Assembly (NCBI RefSeq): GCF_013408535.1
Contig: NZ_JACBZA010000001.1
Coordinates: 868,001-932,000 of the forward strand
From: Actinopolymorpha cephalotaxi
GTDB lineage: Bacteria; Actinomycetota; Actinomycetes; Propionibacteriales; Actinopolymorphaceae
DNA length: 64,000 bases
Reading direction: 5' to 3'
Shown piece after piece: positions 8,463-17,084 of the stretch; position 1 is the stretch's first letter, and each line of letters opens with the position of its first letter. The notes below the pieces were generated by a model. That model made no database searches. It was not told the origin of the DNA and saw only the letters and a list, made by a program, of their open reading frames with translations. The translations under genes and the position numbers were made by a program.

Positions 8463-9350
8463 GTGACCAGTTCCGCCGAAACTCCCGCCGAGCCCGCCGG
8501 CCAGGGCAGTGCCGCCGAGGGCCGTGCCGACACCGAGGGTGCCGCCCGCCCGATCCGGGCCAACAGCGTCCTCCCGGCCAGGCGTACCCCCCTCGCCCTG
8601 GAAACCGCCGACGGTCCGACCCTGGTCGGTGAGGTCGCGCAGCCGCTGGACCGCGCGCCGGCCGCGACACTGGTCTGCGTCCACCCGCTGCCGACCCACG
8701 GCGGGATGATGGACAGCCACATCTACCGCAAGGCCGCCTACCGGCTGCCAGCGCTGGCCGGGATCGCCGTCGTACGGTTCAACACCCGCGGCACCCGCAG
8801 CGTCCAGGGCGCGAGCGAGGGGGAGTTCGACGGCGGGGACGCCGAGCGGTTCGACGTGGCGGCCGCGCTCGAGTACGCCGAGTTCGCCGAGCTGCCCCGG
8901 ATCTGGCTGGTGGGCTGGTCGTTCGGCTCCGACCTGGTGCTGATGCACGGCTGCGACCCGGTGGTGGAGGGCGCGATCCTGCTCTCGCCGTCGCTGCGGT
9001 TCTCCCGGCCCGAGCACCTGACGGTGTGGGCGGACTCCGGCAAGCCGGTCACCGCCCTCGTGCCGGAGTTCGACGACTACCTGCGCCCTGCCGAGGCCCG
9101 GGACCGGTTCGCGGCGATTCCGCAGGCGGAGGTGGTCGGCATCGACGGCGGCAAGCATCTGTGGGTCGGTGACGCCGAGCGGATCCTGGACGAGATCGTC
9201 GCCAGGGTGGCGCCCGGGGTGGGTCCGTTGCCGAGGACCTGGGCAGGCGAGATGGAGTACGCCGACGCCAGCGCCTACGCGGACCGGACCGTGGCCGCCT
9301 TCGCCGACGTTCCCGTACCCGGCGACGGTTCCACCGTGTCGCCGTCCTGA
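8463..9350 (+). CDS. Alpha/beta hydrolase
   Basis: 295 residues. After a disordered 35-residue leader come the alpha/beta-hydrolase landmarks: CVHPLPTHGG (oxyanion region), FNTRGTRSVQGASEGEFDGG, the nucleophile elbow GWSFGSD with Ser near residue 155, and late acid and His candidates (EFDDYLRP, GGKHLWVGD). The FNTRG and S-x-G-x-F-D patterns match the dienelactone hydrolase-like/YcjY group that includes serine esterases of actinomycetes. The natural ester or amide substrate is unknown. The GTG start is supported by the -10-like hexamer six bases before it. Confidence 0.82.
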   Translation: MTSSAETPAEPAGQGSAAEGRADTEGAARPIRANSVLPARRTPLALETADGPTLVGEVAQPLDRAPAATLVCVHPLPTHGGMMDSHIYRKAAYRLPALAGIAVVRFNTRGTRSVQGASEGEFDGGDAERFDVAAALEYAEFAELPRIWLVGWSFGSDLVLMHGCDPVVEGAILLSPSLRFSRPEHLTVWADSGKPVTALVPEFDDYLRPAEARDRFAAIPQAEVVGIDGGKHLWVGDAERILDEIVARVAPGVGPLPRTWAGEMEYADASAYADRTVAAFADVPVPGDGSTVSPS

Positions 9351-9474
9351 CACAGTCGGACCCGATCATGGAGCACAACTCTCGACCTCGCGTGCAGGGT
9401 GGCCGGGTTTGGCCAAGCTGCCCCCGACTCCGCGCCTTCGGGGCATACAGGTGCACTCCATAAACTGGGCGGCG

Positions 9475-10605
9475 ATGAGCACCAATTCGAATCCGGCGCA
9501 GCCTCCGGCCGCCGGGCAGCCAGATCCTTCCCGTCCCCTCCGTGTCGGCGTCGTCGGCCTCGGCTTCGCCGGGCAGGCGGCCCTCAAGGGCTACCTCGCC
9601 CTGCCGGACGTCGAGGTCGTCGCCCTCGCCGGGCTCGAGGCCGACCGCCTCGCCGAGCTCGGCAAGGAACACGCCATTCCTCACCTGTACGCGCGCTGGC
9701 AGGACCTGATCGCACGTGACGACCTCGACGCGGTGAGTGTGGCCACGCCGACGCACCTGCACGCGCCGATCGCGATCGCCGCCCTCGAGGCCGGCAAGCA
9801 CGTCCTGAGCGAGAAGCCACTTGCCCGGTCCGGTGAGGAGGCGCAGACCATCGTCGACGCGGCCGTGAAGGCCAACCGCGTCCTCAAGGTGTGCTTCAAC
9901 CACCGCGAGCGCGGCGACGTCTCGATCCTCAAGCAGCAGTTGGATGCCGGCCAGCTCGGCCGCGTCTACTACGCCAAGGCGCACTGGATGCGGCGCAACG
10001 GCATCCCCGGCATGGGCAGCTGGTTCACCAACCGCGAGATGGCCGGTGGCGGACCGCTCATCGACCTCGGTGTGCACATGCTCGACATGGCGCTGTACCT
10101 CCTCGGCGAGCCGCGGGTGCTGTCCGCGAGCGCGTCGACGTTCTCCGAGCTCGGCCCGCGCGGGCTGGGCGGTTCGGAGTACGCCGCCAAGCAGACGGTG
10201 GGTTCGGCGTACGAGGTGGAGGACCTCGCCACCGCGTTCCTTCGGCTGGAGGGCGGCGGCGTCCTGCAGTTGGAGACCAGCTGGGCGACCTTCCGCAAGC
10301 CCGGCGACGACTTCGGCGTCTCGCTGTACGGCACCGACGGCGGCGCCGAGATCGGCGTGGAGAACTACGCCTCCGAGGACACGCTCCGTATCTACACCGA
10401 CGTGGCCGGAGCGCCCGCCGAGGTGCGTCCGCGGGTCGTCCGCGGCGAGGGGCACCGCGCGGTCGTCCGCGACTTCGTGGGCGTCATCCGTGGTGGAGAC
10501 TGGTCGGCGCACACCGGCCGGGACGGCCTGGCCCGCGCCCGCATCATCGACGCCTGCTACCTGTCGTCGCTGGAGGGCCGCGAGGTCCCCGTGGTGGAGG
10601 CCTGA
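9475..10605 (+). CDS. Gfo/Idh/MocA family NAD(P)-dependent oxidoreductase
   Basis: 376 residues from the ATG at 9475; an in-frame GTG at 9451 is the alternative start. The Rossmann motif [17 protein letters not shown] lies near residues 24-40, the family EKP motif in LSEKPLAR near 112-119, and the catalytic-region histidine in [14 protein letters not shown] near 195-206. Members oxidise or reduce sugars, inositols or their derivatives. The ThuA-like gene 95 bases downstream is a frequent partner of Gfo/Idh enzymes in disaccharide and 3-keto-sugar metabolism, so a sugar substrate is likely. Confidence 0.87.
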   Translation: MSTNSNPAQPPAAGQPDPSRPLRVGVVGLGFAGQAALKGYLALPDVEVVALAGLEADRLAELGKEHAIPHLYARWQDLIARDDLDAVSVATPTHLHAPIAIAALEAGKHVLSEKPLARSGEEAQTIVDAAVKANRVLKVCFNHRERGDVSILKQQLDAGQLGRVYYAKAHWMRRNGIPGMGSWFTNREMAGGGPLIDLGVHMLDMALYLLGEPRVLSASASTFSELGPRGLGGSEYAAKQTVGSAYEVEDLATAFLRLEGGGVLQLETSWATFRKPGDDFGVSLYGTDGGAEIGVENYASEDTLRIYTDVAGAPAEVRPRVVRGEGHRAVVRDFVGVIRGGDWSAHTGRDGLARARIIDACYLSSLEGREVPVVEA

Positions 10606-10700
10606 GCAGCGGGTCCTTCCCGTTCGCCCTCACCACCCTCACCACCGGGGCCGGCCGGCCCCGCACAGCCTTCCCAACCAAGCAACCAGGGAGTTACCAC

Positions 10701-11486
10701 ATGAGCGTGTCCCCGATCCGGGTGACAGTCTGGGGCGAGAACGTCCACGAGCAGCGGGACGCCTCGGTCAAGGAGATCTACCCCGACGGCATGCACGGCG
10801 CGATCGCCAACGGCATCGCCAAGCACCTCGGTGAGGACGTCGTCGTCCGCACCGCCACCCTGCAGGAGCCCGAGCACGGGCTGACCGCAGAGGTGCTCGC
10901 GCAGACCGACGTGCTGACCTGGTGGGGCCACGCCGCCCACGGCGAGGTCTCCGACGAGGTCGTCGACCGGGTGCACGAGGCGGTGCTCGGCGGCATGGGG
11001 ATCCTGGTCCTGCACTCGGGCCACTTCTCCAAGATCTTCCGCAAGCTGATGGGCACCACCTGCTCGCTGGACTGGCGCAGCGAGAACGACCGGGAGATGG
11101 TCTGGACGGTCGCGCCCGACCACCCGATCGCGGCGGGCGTGCCGAACCCCATCGTGATCCCGGCGCAGGAGATGTACGGCGAGTACTTCGACATCCCGCA
11201 GCCGGACGAGCTGGTGTTCATCAGCTCGTTCACCGGTGGCGAGGTGTTCCGCAGCGGGTGCGCGTACCGCCGCGGCCGTGGCCGGGTCTTCTACTTCAGC
11301 CCCGGCGACCAGGAGTACCCCGTCTACCACCACCCCGACATCCAGCGGGTGCTGTCCAACGCGGTCACCTGGGCGGCTCCGACCGGCACCGAGCGGATCA
11401 CGCCGTTCGTGTCCCGCCGCCCGACCGGGTGGTACGACTCCGGCGAGAGCCTGCCGACGGCGGACCCGCGCCTCGCGCAGTCCTGA
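10701..11486 (+). CDS. ThuA domain protein (trehalose-utilisation type)
   Basis: 261 residues made of one ThuA domain, a glutamine-amidotransferase-like fold. Visible landmarks are [13 protein letters not shown] at the N-terminus, [31 protein letters not shown] and the late [26 protein letters not shown] segment. ThuA proteins accompany sugar oxidoreductases and were linked to trehalose and sucrose 3-keto metabolism in rhizobia, but the chemistry is still unclear. GGGAG-type pairing is present in CAGGGAGTTACCAC before the ATG. The gene ends just before a strong terminator and is co-directional with the Gfo/Idh gene. Confidence 0.87.
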   Translation: MSVSPIRVTVWGENVHEQRDASVKEIYPDGMHGAIANGIAKHLGEDVVVRTATLQEPEHGLTAEVLAQTDVLTWWGHAAHGEVSDEVVDRVHEAVLGGMGILVLHSGHFSKIFRKLMGTTCSLDWRSENDREMVWTVAPDHPIAAGVPNPIVIPAQEMYGEYFDIPQPDELVFISSFTGGEVFRSGCAYRRGRGRVFYFSPGDQEYPVYHHPDIQRVLSNAVTWAAPTGTERITPFVSRRPTGWYDSGESLPTADPRLAQS

Positions 11487-11526
11487 CCGGAGCGGGGGAT
11501 CCTGCGCAGGAATTCTGCCTGCGTGG

Positions 11527-11775
11527 GGACGTTCCCCGCGAAGAGATGTTTCAGGAGTAGGGAAGGTCCCGACGCCGGATTCTCACCGGCGTCGGGACCT
11601 TTCTCGTCGGTGGAAGGTCCGCGGCGTGGGAAGGTCCGCTGCGTGGGAAGGTTCCGGCCGCCGGGACGTTTCCGCCGTACGTTCCTTCCCCGTCGTCGGT
11701 ACGTTCCTGCCATCGATACGTTCCCGCCGTCGGGAAGGTCGTGGCGACGGAAGGTTCCCGCCGTCGGGAAGTTCC
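11527..11775. repeat. Degenerate ~17-bp tandem repeat tract between convergent genes
   Basis: At least ten imperfect units follow each other, built from GGAAGGTCCGCTGCGTG-like and ACGTTCCCGCCGTCGGG-like words. Two adjacent 17-base units (GGAAGGTCCGCGGCGTG, GGAAGGTCCGCTGCGTG) differ by one base. The tract fills the gap between the ThuA and permease genes and contains the terminator. No reading frame in it looks protein-coding. Confidence 0.75.
11563..11601. terminator. Strong bidirectional intrinsic terminator
   Basis: A perfect stem (GGTCCCGACGCCGG at 11565-11578, CCGGCGTCGGGACC at 11586-11599) extends to 16 pairs with the flanking AA/TT, around a seven-base loop. TTTCTC follows on the plus side. 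It sits between the convergent ThuA and permease genes and can serve both. Confidence 0.85.
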
Positions 11776-13179
11776 CTACGCCTCTTCGAGGCGGGGGTGG
11801 AGCACCTCGCGGATGAGCAGCAGGATCGCGGCCGCGGTGGGCACCGCGAGCAGGGCGCCGACGATGCCCAGCAGCGACCCGCCGGCCAGGGCCGCGACGA
11901 CGATGACCGTGCCGGGCACCTTCACCGAGCGCTGCATGATCCGGGGATAGATCAGGTAGTTCTCGATCTGCTGGTAGATGACGTAGTAGATGATGCAGGC
12001 GATCCCGATCTTCACGTCGGTGAGCAGGCCGATCGAGGTCGCGACCACCGCCGAGACGGCGCCGCCGATCAGCGGGATCAGGCCGAGGATCGCCACCACG
12101 ATCGCCAGCGCGAGGGCGTACTCGCTCAGCCCGACGATCAGGAAGAACACGAACGACGCGGACGCCGCGATCGCCGCCACCGCCAGCTGCCCGCCGACGT
12201 AGCTGCCGACCCGGGCGAGGATCTCGTCGCCCAGCATGCTCACGCGGTCCCGGCGGGAGCGGGGGACCAGCTTGTAGAGAGCGGTCTTCGTGGTCGGCAG
12301 CGAGCCGAGGAAGTACAACGTGAGCACCAGGATCGTGAACGCGCCGAACACCGTGCTGGCCACGATCCGGCTGGCGCCCACGACGCCGCCGAACAGCCGC
12401 TCGGCCAGCCCGCCACTGGTGATGTAGTCCTGGACTTTCTTGGTGACGTGGTACTGGTCGTCCAGTGACAGGAGGTTGGGGTTGTTGCGCAGCGTGGTGA
12501 ACCAGTCGGGCACCTGGTTGATCAACAACGTGACCTGCTTCGTCACGACCGGGATGATCGCCAGGCCGATCAGCGCGAAGACCACCACCAGGCAGAGGAA
12601 CACCAGCGCGACCGCGACACCACGGCCGATCCGCCGGCGGACGAACCACTCGACCGCGGGGTTGAGCCCGACGGCGAGGTACAAGGACACCACGAGGAGC
12701 ACGAGGACGCTGCTGGCCGAGGCCAGCAGGTTGAACAGCTGCCAGGCCAGCAAAGCACCGAGGGCGCCGAAGAAGCCGAGATAGAACGGTGAACGCCGGC
12801 TGATCCGTGGCCCGGGCCGCCCGAACCTCGGGCCGTCGCCATCGTCGCCGTCGTCGCCCCCGTCGGCCGCCGGGTCGTCCGGCTCGCTCCCGCCCCGGCT
12901 TCGCTCGGTGGTGCCGGAACCAGGCCTCGCCTCGGATCTCTCCCCGGCGCGGACGCCGGCCTCGGCTTCGGCACCCGGGCCGGCGGGCAGCGTGGCTGTC
13001 GACGCGGTCGGCGTGGCGCCTCCCGGACCCGACTCGTGGGCAGACGTCGAGCCGCCGTTCGGCACGGAGCCGCCGTTCGGCGCCGGACGGTCCTGCCCCA
13101 CCGAGCCCGGGGCCCCGGACGACTGGCCGGCGTCGCCGGCTCCGGACCGTGCTCCGCCCGGCGCGTTCTGCTCACCCAT
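11776..13179 (-). CDS. AI-2E family transporter (permease)
   Basis: 467 residues. The first 125 are a disordered Gly/Ser/Pro and Asp-rich region. From about residue 130 there are eight or so hydrophobic helices, including YLAVGLNPAVEWFVRRRIGR and GLIPLIGGAVSAVVA, typical of the AI-2E/PerM family. Members export autoinducer-2-like molecules or act as Na+/H+ antiporters; the substrate here is unknown. The start at 13179 is preferred over 13194 because GGAGG lies five bases upstream of it. The coiled-coil gene is upstream on the same strand with a 186-base gap. Confidence 0.85.
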   Translation of the reverse strand: MGEQNAPGGARSGAGDAGQSSGAPGSVGQDRPAPNGGSVPNGGSTSAHESGPGGATPTASTATLPAGPGAEAEAGVRAGERSEARPGSGTTERSRGGSEPDDPAADGGDDGDDGDGPRFGRPGPRISRRSPFYLGFFGALGALLAWQLFNLLASASSVLVLLVVSLYLAVGLNPAVEWFVRRRIGRGVAVALVFLCLVVVFALIGLAIIPVVTKQVTLLINQVPDWFTTLRNNPNLLSLDDQYHVTKKVQDYITSGGLAERLFGGVVGASRIVASTVFGAFTILVLTLYFLGSLPTTKTALYKLVPRSRRDRVSMLGDEILARVGSYVGGQLAVAAIAASASFVFFLIVGLSEYALALAIVVAILGLIPLIGGAVSAVVATSIGLLTDVKIGIACIIYYVIYQQIENYLIYPRIMQRSVKVPGTVIVVAALAGGSLLGIVGALLAVPTAAAILLLIREVLHPRLEEA

Positions 13180-13365
13180 GTCGCCTCCGACCATTGCCGG
13201 GGGCTCCTGGTGTGTCCTGCCCGGCGTACGCCAGTGCAGGTTCTCACGACCGACCCGGCTTTGCACCTGCCCGGCCGAGCCCGCTCGGCGCGGCTCCTCG
13301 ACTGGCCGACCACCGACCCGATCGCCGACCCCGAGTGCCGGGACCCGGGTGCCGGGACCCGAGCG

Positions 13366-14820
13366 TCAGGACTCCGCGGACGTCCCGCCGTTGCCGGGCC
13401 GGTTGCTGTCCTGCGCCCCCGCCTGCGCGGCTGTGCCGCTGGCGGCGCCGACCGGCGCCGGCCGCTGCTGGTCGGGGACGTTGGCGCCGGAGATCACGTG
13501 GACGTTGTCCTTGAGCCGGGTGAGGCTCTCGATCAGCTCGTCGCGCTGCCGGTGGAGGTTGGCGATCTGGCGTTCGGCCGCCGTGGTGTCCTCCCGTGCC
13601 CGGGCCTGCGCGTCCCGCTCGATGCGCTCGGCCTCCGCGCGCGCCTCCCTGCGGATCTGCTCCGCCTCGCGGCGGGAGCGGGCCAGTACCTGTGCCACCC
13701 GGTCGTTCGCGGCCCGCAGGCGTTCCTCGGTGCGCTGGTCGCTGTCGTGCGCGCGCTTCTCGGCGTCCCGCAGCAGTTGCTCGGCGTGGCTGGTGTTGCG
13801 GTGGGCCTCGGAGGTGGCGGCGGTGTGCACGGCCGCGGCTTCGCGCTGCGCCTGCTCCAGGACCCCGGCGACGGCGTTGCGGCGTTCGGCGACCTCGCGC
13901 TCGACGTCCGCGCGCTTCTCGGCCACCTCCCGGTCGGCGGTCGAGCGGAATTCGGTGACCTCCTGCTCCGCGGTGGTGCGCAGCTCGGTGACCTCCCGCT
14001 CGGCGGTGGCCCGCAGCTCCGCCACCTCCTGCTCGGCGGTGGCCCGCAACTCTGCGACCTCCCGCTCGGCGGTGGTGCGCAGCTCGGTCACGTCCCGCTC
14101 GGCGGTGGCCCGGAGCGCGGCGACCTCCCGCCGGGCGGTGGTACGCAGCTCCTTGACCTCCCGGTCGGCGGTCGACCGGAGCTCGGTCACCTCCTGGTCG
14201 GCGCGGCCGCGCAGCTCGATGACCTCCCGCTCGGCGGTGGCGCGCATGGCCGAGACGTCGTGCTCGGCGCCCTGCCGCCGGGTCCTGAGTTGGTGTTCGA
14301 GGTCGCGCAACTGCCGGTTGGAGTTGTCCGAGGCGTGCCGGAGGATCTCCTCGCGCCGCTTCTGTGCGGCCTTGATGATGCGCTCGGCCTCCTCGTCGGA
14401 GGCGTTGCGGATCTTCTCCGTCTCGTCCGCCACCCGCCTGCGCAGCTCCGAGGCCGCCCGCTCGGCGTCGTCGGTGAGCCGCCGCGCCTCCGCCTGCGCC
14501 TCGGCCCGGATGTCGGCGGCGGCGTCGTCGGCGCGGGTCTCCACGTCGAGGGCCTGCTCCTCGGACAGGCGCAGGATCTCCTGCGCCCGCCGCCCGAGCT
14601 TGGCCCAGGTGGGCTCGCCGGCGTCCTCGAGGGCGCGCCTGGTCAGCGCGAGGTCTCGTTGGAGGTCACCGACGGTCCGGTCGCGTTCGTCGAGGGCGGA
14701 GTCGAGCTGCTCGACCACCTGGTCGACTTCCTGCCGGTCGTAACCGAGGAGGACGGTGGTGAACGTGCCGACCTTGCGACCATTCTCCAGAAGGGAAAGG
14801 CCTTCGTCCGGCTCAGACAT
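13366..14820 (-). CDS. Long coiled-coil protein with hendecad repeats (Scy/FilP/DivIVA-like)
   Basis: 484 residues, predicted helical almost throughout. The N-terminus has a DivIVA-like segment (TVLLGYDRQEVDQVVEQLD, about 22-40). Near residues 193-315 eleven 11-residue repeats of the form RATAEREVxEL follow one another, the hendecad pattern found in the Streptomyces filament proteins Scy and FilP. The last 45 residues are disordered. By analogy it may form a polar or membrane-linked cytoskeletal scaffold that organises growth. An AGGAG lies six to seven bases before the ATG. That it is a true Scy orthologue is not shown; the protein is shorter than Scy. Confidence 0.75.
   Translation of the reverse strand: MSEPDEGLSLLENGRKVGTFTTVLLGYDRQEVDQVVEQLDSALDERDRTVGDLQRDLALTRRALEDAGEPTWAKLGRRAQEILRLSEEQALDVETRADDAAADIRAEAQAEARRLTDDAERAASELRRRVADETEKIRNASDEEAERIIKAAQKRREEILRHASDNSNRQLRDLEHQLRTRRQGAEHDVSAMRATAEREVIELRGRADQEVTELRSTADREVKELRTTARREVAALRATAERDVTELRTTAEREVAELRATAEQEVAELRATAEREVTELRTTAEQEVTEFRSTADREVAEKRADVEREVAERRNAVAGVLEQAQREAAAVHTAATSEAHRNTSHAEQLLRDAEKRAHDSDQRTEERLRAANDRVAQVLARSRREAEQIRREARAEAERIERDAQARAREDTTAAERQIANLHRQRDELIESLTRLKDNVHVISGANVPDQQRPAPVGAASGTAAQAGAQDSNRPGNGGTSAES
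13880..14250 (-). repeat. 33-bp tandem repeats coding for hendecad units
   Basis: Near-identical 33-base units (GCTCGGTGACCTCCCGCTCG and variants on the plus strand) recur about eleven times inside the coiled-coil gene, one per 11 residues. Such tracts can gain or lose units by recombination. Confidence 0.7.
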
Positions 14821-15308
14821 CTGCGCTCCTCACAGCGTCGGTGGAACTCCCCCTATGGTGCCCCGGCCCGGCAGACACCCGCTACGACGGGACCACCGAC
14901 AGGCGGCCGCCGGTGCGGCGACGAACCCTAGCCGGTGACCAAGCGTGCCACCCACCGGGGACAGGCCGCCGAATCGTACGACCGAAGCGCACGACACTAT
15001 CCGCGCCACCCGCCCTGTCCAGCCCCCGTCCAGATCTTGCCCAGGTCCCGTCCTGAGCCTGTCCGGCCCCTCGTACAGATCTGTCCGGCCCGTCCAGCCC
15101 GCGTACCGCTCCGTTCGGTGAACCCCTCGACCACGCCCTGTCCCGCTGCGAGCAGGGCACCTCCACAACCTTGGCACGCGACCGTGTGCCCGTGGATGCC
15201 TGTGGCCAGGATTCTCAGATTTCTGCGGAACTGTTAAGGATTCGGTCCCGCCGGCCCGGCGCGGAGCCCGGGATCCTTCCCGGACGGACTCCCGGGGCCG
15301 GCGGTGGC
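14821..15308. other. Intergenic region (488 bp) without a convincing gene
   Basis: It holds the promoter of the coiled-coil gene near its left end. Around 15010-15110 the words CTGTCCRGCCC and CAGATCTKGYCC recur two or three times, giving an imperfect 45-base direct repeat. A less G+C-rich stretch lies at 15205-15245. An open frame at 14935-15237 has the Pro/Arg/Cys composition of random coding and was not accepted. Confidence 0.5.
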
Positions 15309-15803
15309 CTACCGGTCCGGCTCCGGCGCGCCGTCGGCACTGTCCGGTGCGGCCTGGACGAGTTCGACGAGGAAGCCGCCGGCCGCCTTCGGGTGGATGA
15401 AGTTGACCCGCGTCCCCGCGGTGCCCCGCCGCGCTTCGTCGTACAGAAGTTCCACTCCGCGTGCCCGCAGCGTCGCCGACGCCTCCGCCACGTCGTCCAC
15501 GGAGTAGGCCACCTGGTGCAGGCCCTCGCCGCGGGAGGCGAGGAAGCGGCCCACCGGGGAGTCGTCCCGCAGGGGAGCGATCAGCTGGAGCTGGGGCCCG
15601 GACGTGCCCACCTCGAGCATCGCCTCGCGTACGCCCTGTTCCTCGTTGGTCTCGATGTGTACGAGCCGCATTCCGAACGTCTGTTCGTACCACGAGATCG
15701 CCGCGTCCAGGTCGCGGACGGCGACGCCCACGTGGTCGATCGAGCCGAACACCGGAGGGACCGGTGGGGAGGCCGGCCGTGAAGTGGAGGTCTCGTCGGG
15801 CAT
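15309..15803 (-). CDS. mce: Methylmalonyl-CoA epimerase
   Basis: 164 residues with the VOC fold. IDHVGVAVRDLDAAISWYEQ at the start of the domain, the metal-binding His of HVGVA, GEGLHQVAYSVDD with the second His, and a late Glu in GFLVELVQ match the metal site of the enzyme, as do HIETNEEQGVREAML and VNFIHPKAAGG. It interconverts (2S)- and (2R)-methylmalonyl-CoA in propionate, odd-chain fatty acid and branched amino acid breakdown. The start at 15803 has GGAGG nine bases upstream; the upstream ATG at 15812 directly abuts that motif. It diverges from the thiolase gene. Confidence 0.92.
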   Translation of the reverse strand: MPDETSTSRPASPPVPPVFGSIDHVGVAVRDLDAAISWYEQTFGMRLVHIETNEEQGVREAMLEVGTSGPQLQLIAPLRDDSPVGRFLASRGEGLHQVAYSVDDVAEASATLRARGVELLYDEARRGTAGTRVNFIHPKAAGGFLVELVQAAPDSADGAPEPDR

Positions 15804-15881
15804 GTGCCCCATCCTCCGCCATCGCCGGTCCGGGCGGTCCCAGGCCCGCCGACGAACCGGGACGAGCAGACCTCGCCCGCG

Positions 15882-15887
15882 TAGGGT
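15882..15887 (+). promoter_or_regulatory. Candidate -10 element (TAGGGT), leaderless start at 15894
   Basis: TAGGGT matches TANNNT and ends six bases before the GTG of the thiolase gene. Confidence 0.45.
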
Positions 15888-15893
15888 GGGGTC

Positions 15894-17084
15894 GTGGAAA
15901 CCGTCATCGTCAGCGGCGCGCGCACCCCCATGGGGCGTCTGCTCGGCTCGCTCAGGGACTTCTCCGCCGTCGACCTCGGCGGGATCGCGATCAAGGCGGC
16001 TCTCGACCGCTCCGGTGTGTCACCTGACCAGGTGCAGTACGTCGTGATGGGCCACGTGCTGCAGGCCGGCGGGGGACAGTTGACCGCCCGCCAGGCCGCG
16101 GTGAAGGCCGGCATCCCGATGACGGTTCCCGCGATCACGGTCAACAAGGTGTGCCTGTCCGGGCTGGACGCGATCGCGCTCGCCGACCAGCTGATCCGGC
16201 TCGGCGAGTTCGACATCGTGGTGGCCGGCGGGATGGAGTCGATGACGAACGCCCCCCACGTGCTGCCCCGCTCACGCACCGGCGTGAAGTACGGCAACGC
16301 CCAGCTCCTTGACTCGATGGAGCACGACGGGCTGTGGGACGCCTACACCGACGCGCCCATGGGCGTCCTGACCGACCGGCGCAACGCCGAGCTGGGGCTG
16401 ACGCGGGAGGAGCAGGACGTGTTCGCCGCGCGCTCCCACCAGCGGGCCGCGACGGCGGCCAAGGACGGCATCTTCGAGGCGGAGATCGCCCCGATCGAGG
16501 TGCCCCAGCGCCGTGGCGAGCCGCTGGTGGTCAGCGCCGACGAGGGCATCCGCCCGGACACCACGGCCGACCGGCTGGCCGGGCTCTCCCCGGCGTTCAC
16601 TCCCGAGGGATCGATCACCGCCGGTTCCTCCTCCCCGATCTCCGACGGCGCGTGCGCCGTCGTCGTGGCCAGCAAGGCGGTGGCCGGGCGGCTCGGGCTG
16701 AGCTGGATCGCCGAGATCGGGGCGCACGGCACGGTCGCTGGACCGGACTCCTCACTGCACTCCCAGCCGGCCGCGGCGATCGCGTCCGCCTGCGCCAAGG
16801 AGGGCATCACTCCGGCCGACCTGGACCTGATCGAGATCAACGAGGCGTTCGCGGCGGTCGCCGTGCACTCGGTGCGCGAGCTCGGGGTGGACGAGGAGCG
16901 CGTCAACGTGCACGGCGGGGCGATCGCGCTCGGCCACCCGCTCGGCATGTCGGGCGCACGGCTCGTTCTGCACCTCGCGCTGGAGCTCGACCGCCGAGGT
17001 GGCGGAGTCGGCGCGGCCGCCCTGTGTGGCGGTGGTGGTCAGGGCGACGCACTGGTCGTCCGGGCCGGCGGCGGATCCCGGTGA
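15894..17084 (+). CDS. Acetyl-CoA C-acetyltransferase (thiolase)
   Basis: 396 residues, full thiolase length. The acyl-accepting Cys87 is in NKVCLSG, the NEAFA motif occurs near 322, His348 in [14 protein letters not shown], and the proton-relay Cys378 in [10 protein letters not shown]. The enzyme condenses two acetyl-CoA to acetoacetyl-CoA or thiolyses 3-ketoacyl-CoA. The GTG start is supported by a -10-like hexamer six bases upstream. Its stop overlaps the GTG of meaB by four bases, so thiolase and MeaB are co-expressed and divergent from the epimerase. This grouping is common in actinomycetes. Confidence 0.94.
   Translation: METVIVSGARTPMGRLLGSLRDFSAVDLGGIAIKAALDRSGVSPDQVQYVVMGHVLQAGGGQLTARQAAVKAGIPMTVPAITVNKVCLSGLDAIALADQLIRLGEFDIVVAGGMESMTNAPHVLPRSRTGVKYGNAQLLDSMEHDGLWDAYTDAPMGVLTDRRNAELGLTREEQDVFAARSHQRAATAAKDGIFEAEIAPIEVPQRRGEPLVVSADEGIRPDTTADRLAGLSPAFTPEGSITAGSSSPISDGACAVVVASKAVAGRLGLSWIAEIGAHGTVAGPDSSLHSQPAAAIASACAKEGITPADLDLIEINEAFAAVAVHSVRELGVDEERVNVHGGAIALGHPLGMSGARLVLHLALELDRRGGGVGAAALCGGGGQGDALVVRAGGGSR

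Noticed and set aside
11527-11775. Repeat tract considered as a CRISPR array
   Set aside because: Units are about 17 bases, degenerate, adjacent without spacers, and no cas gene is near.
14935-15237. 100-codon open frame in the gap before the coiled-coil gene
   Set aside because: No ribosome-binding site, Pro/Arg/Cys-rich random composition and internal DNA repeats.
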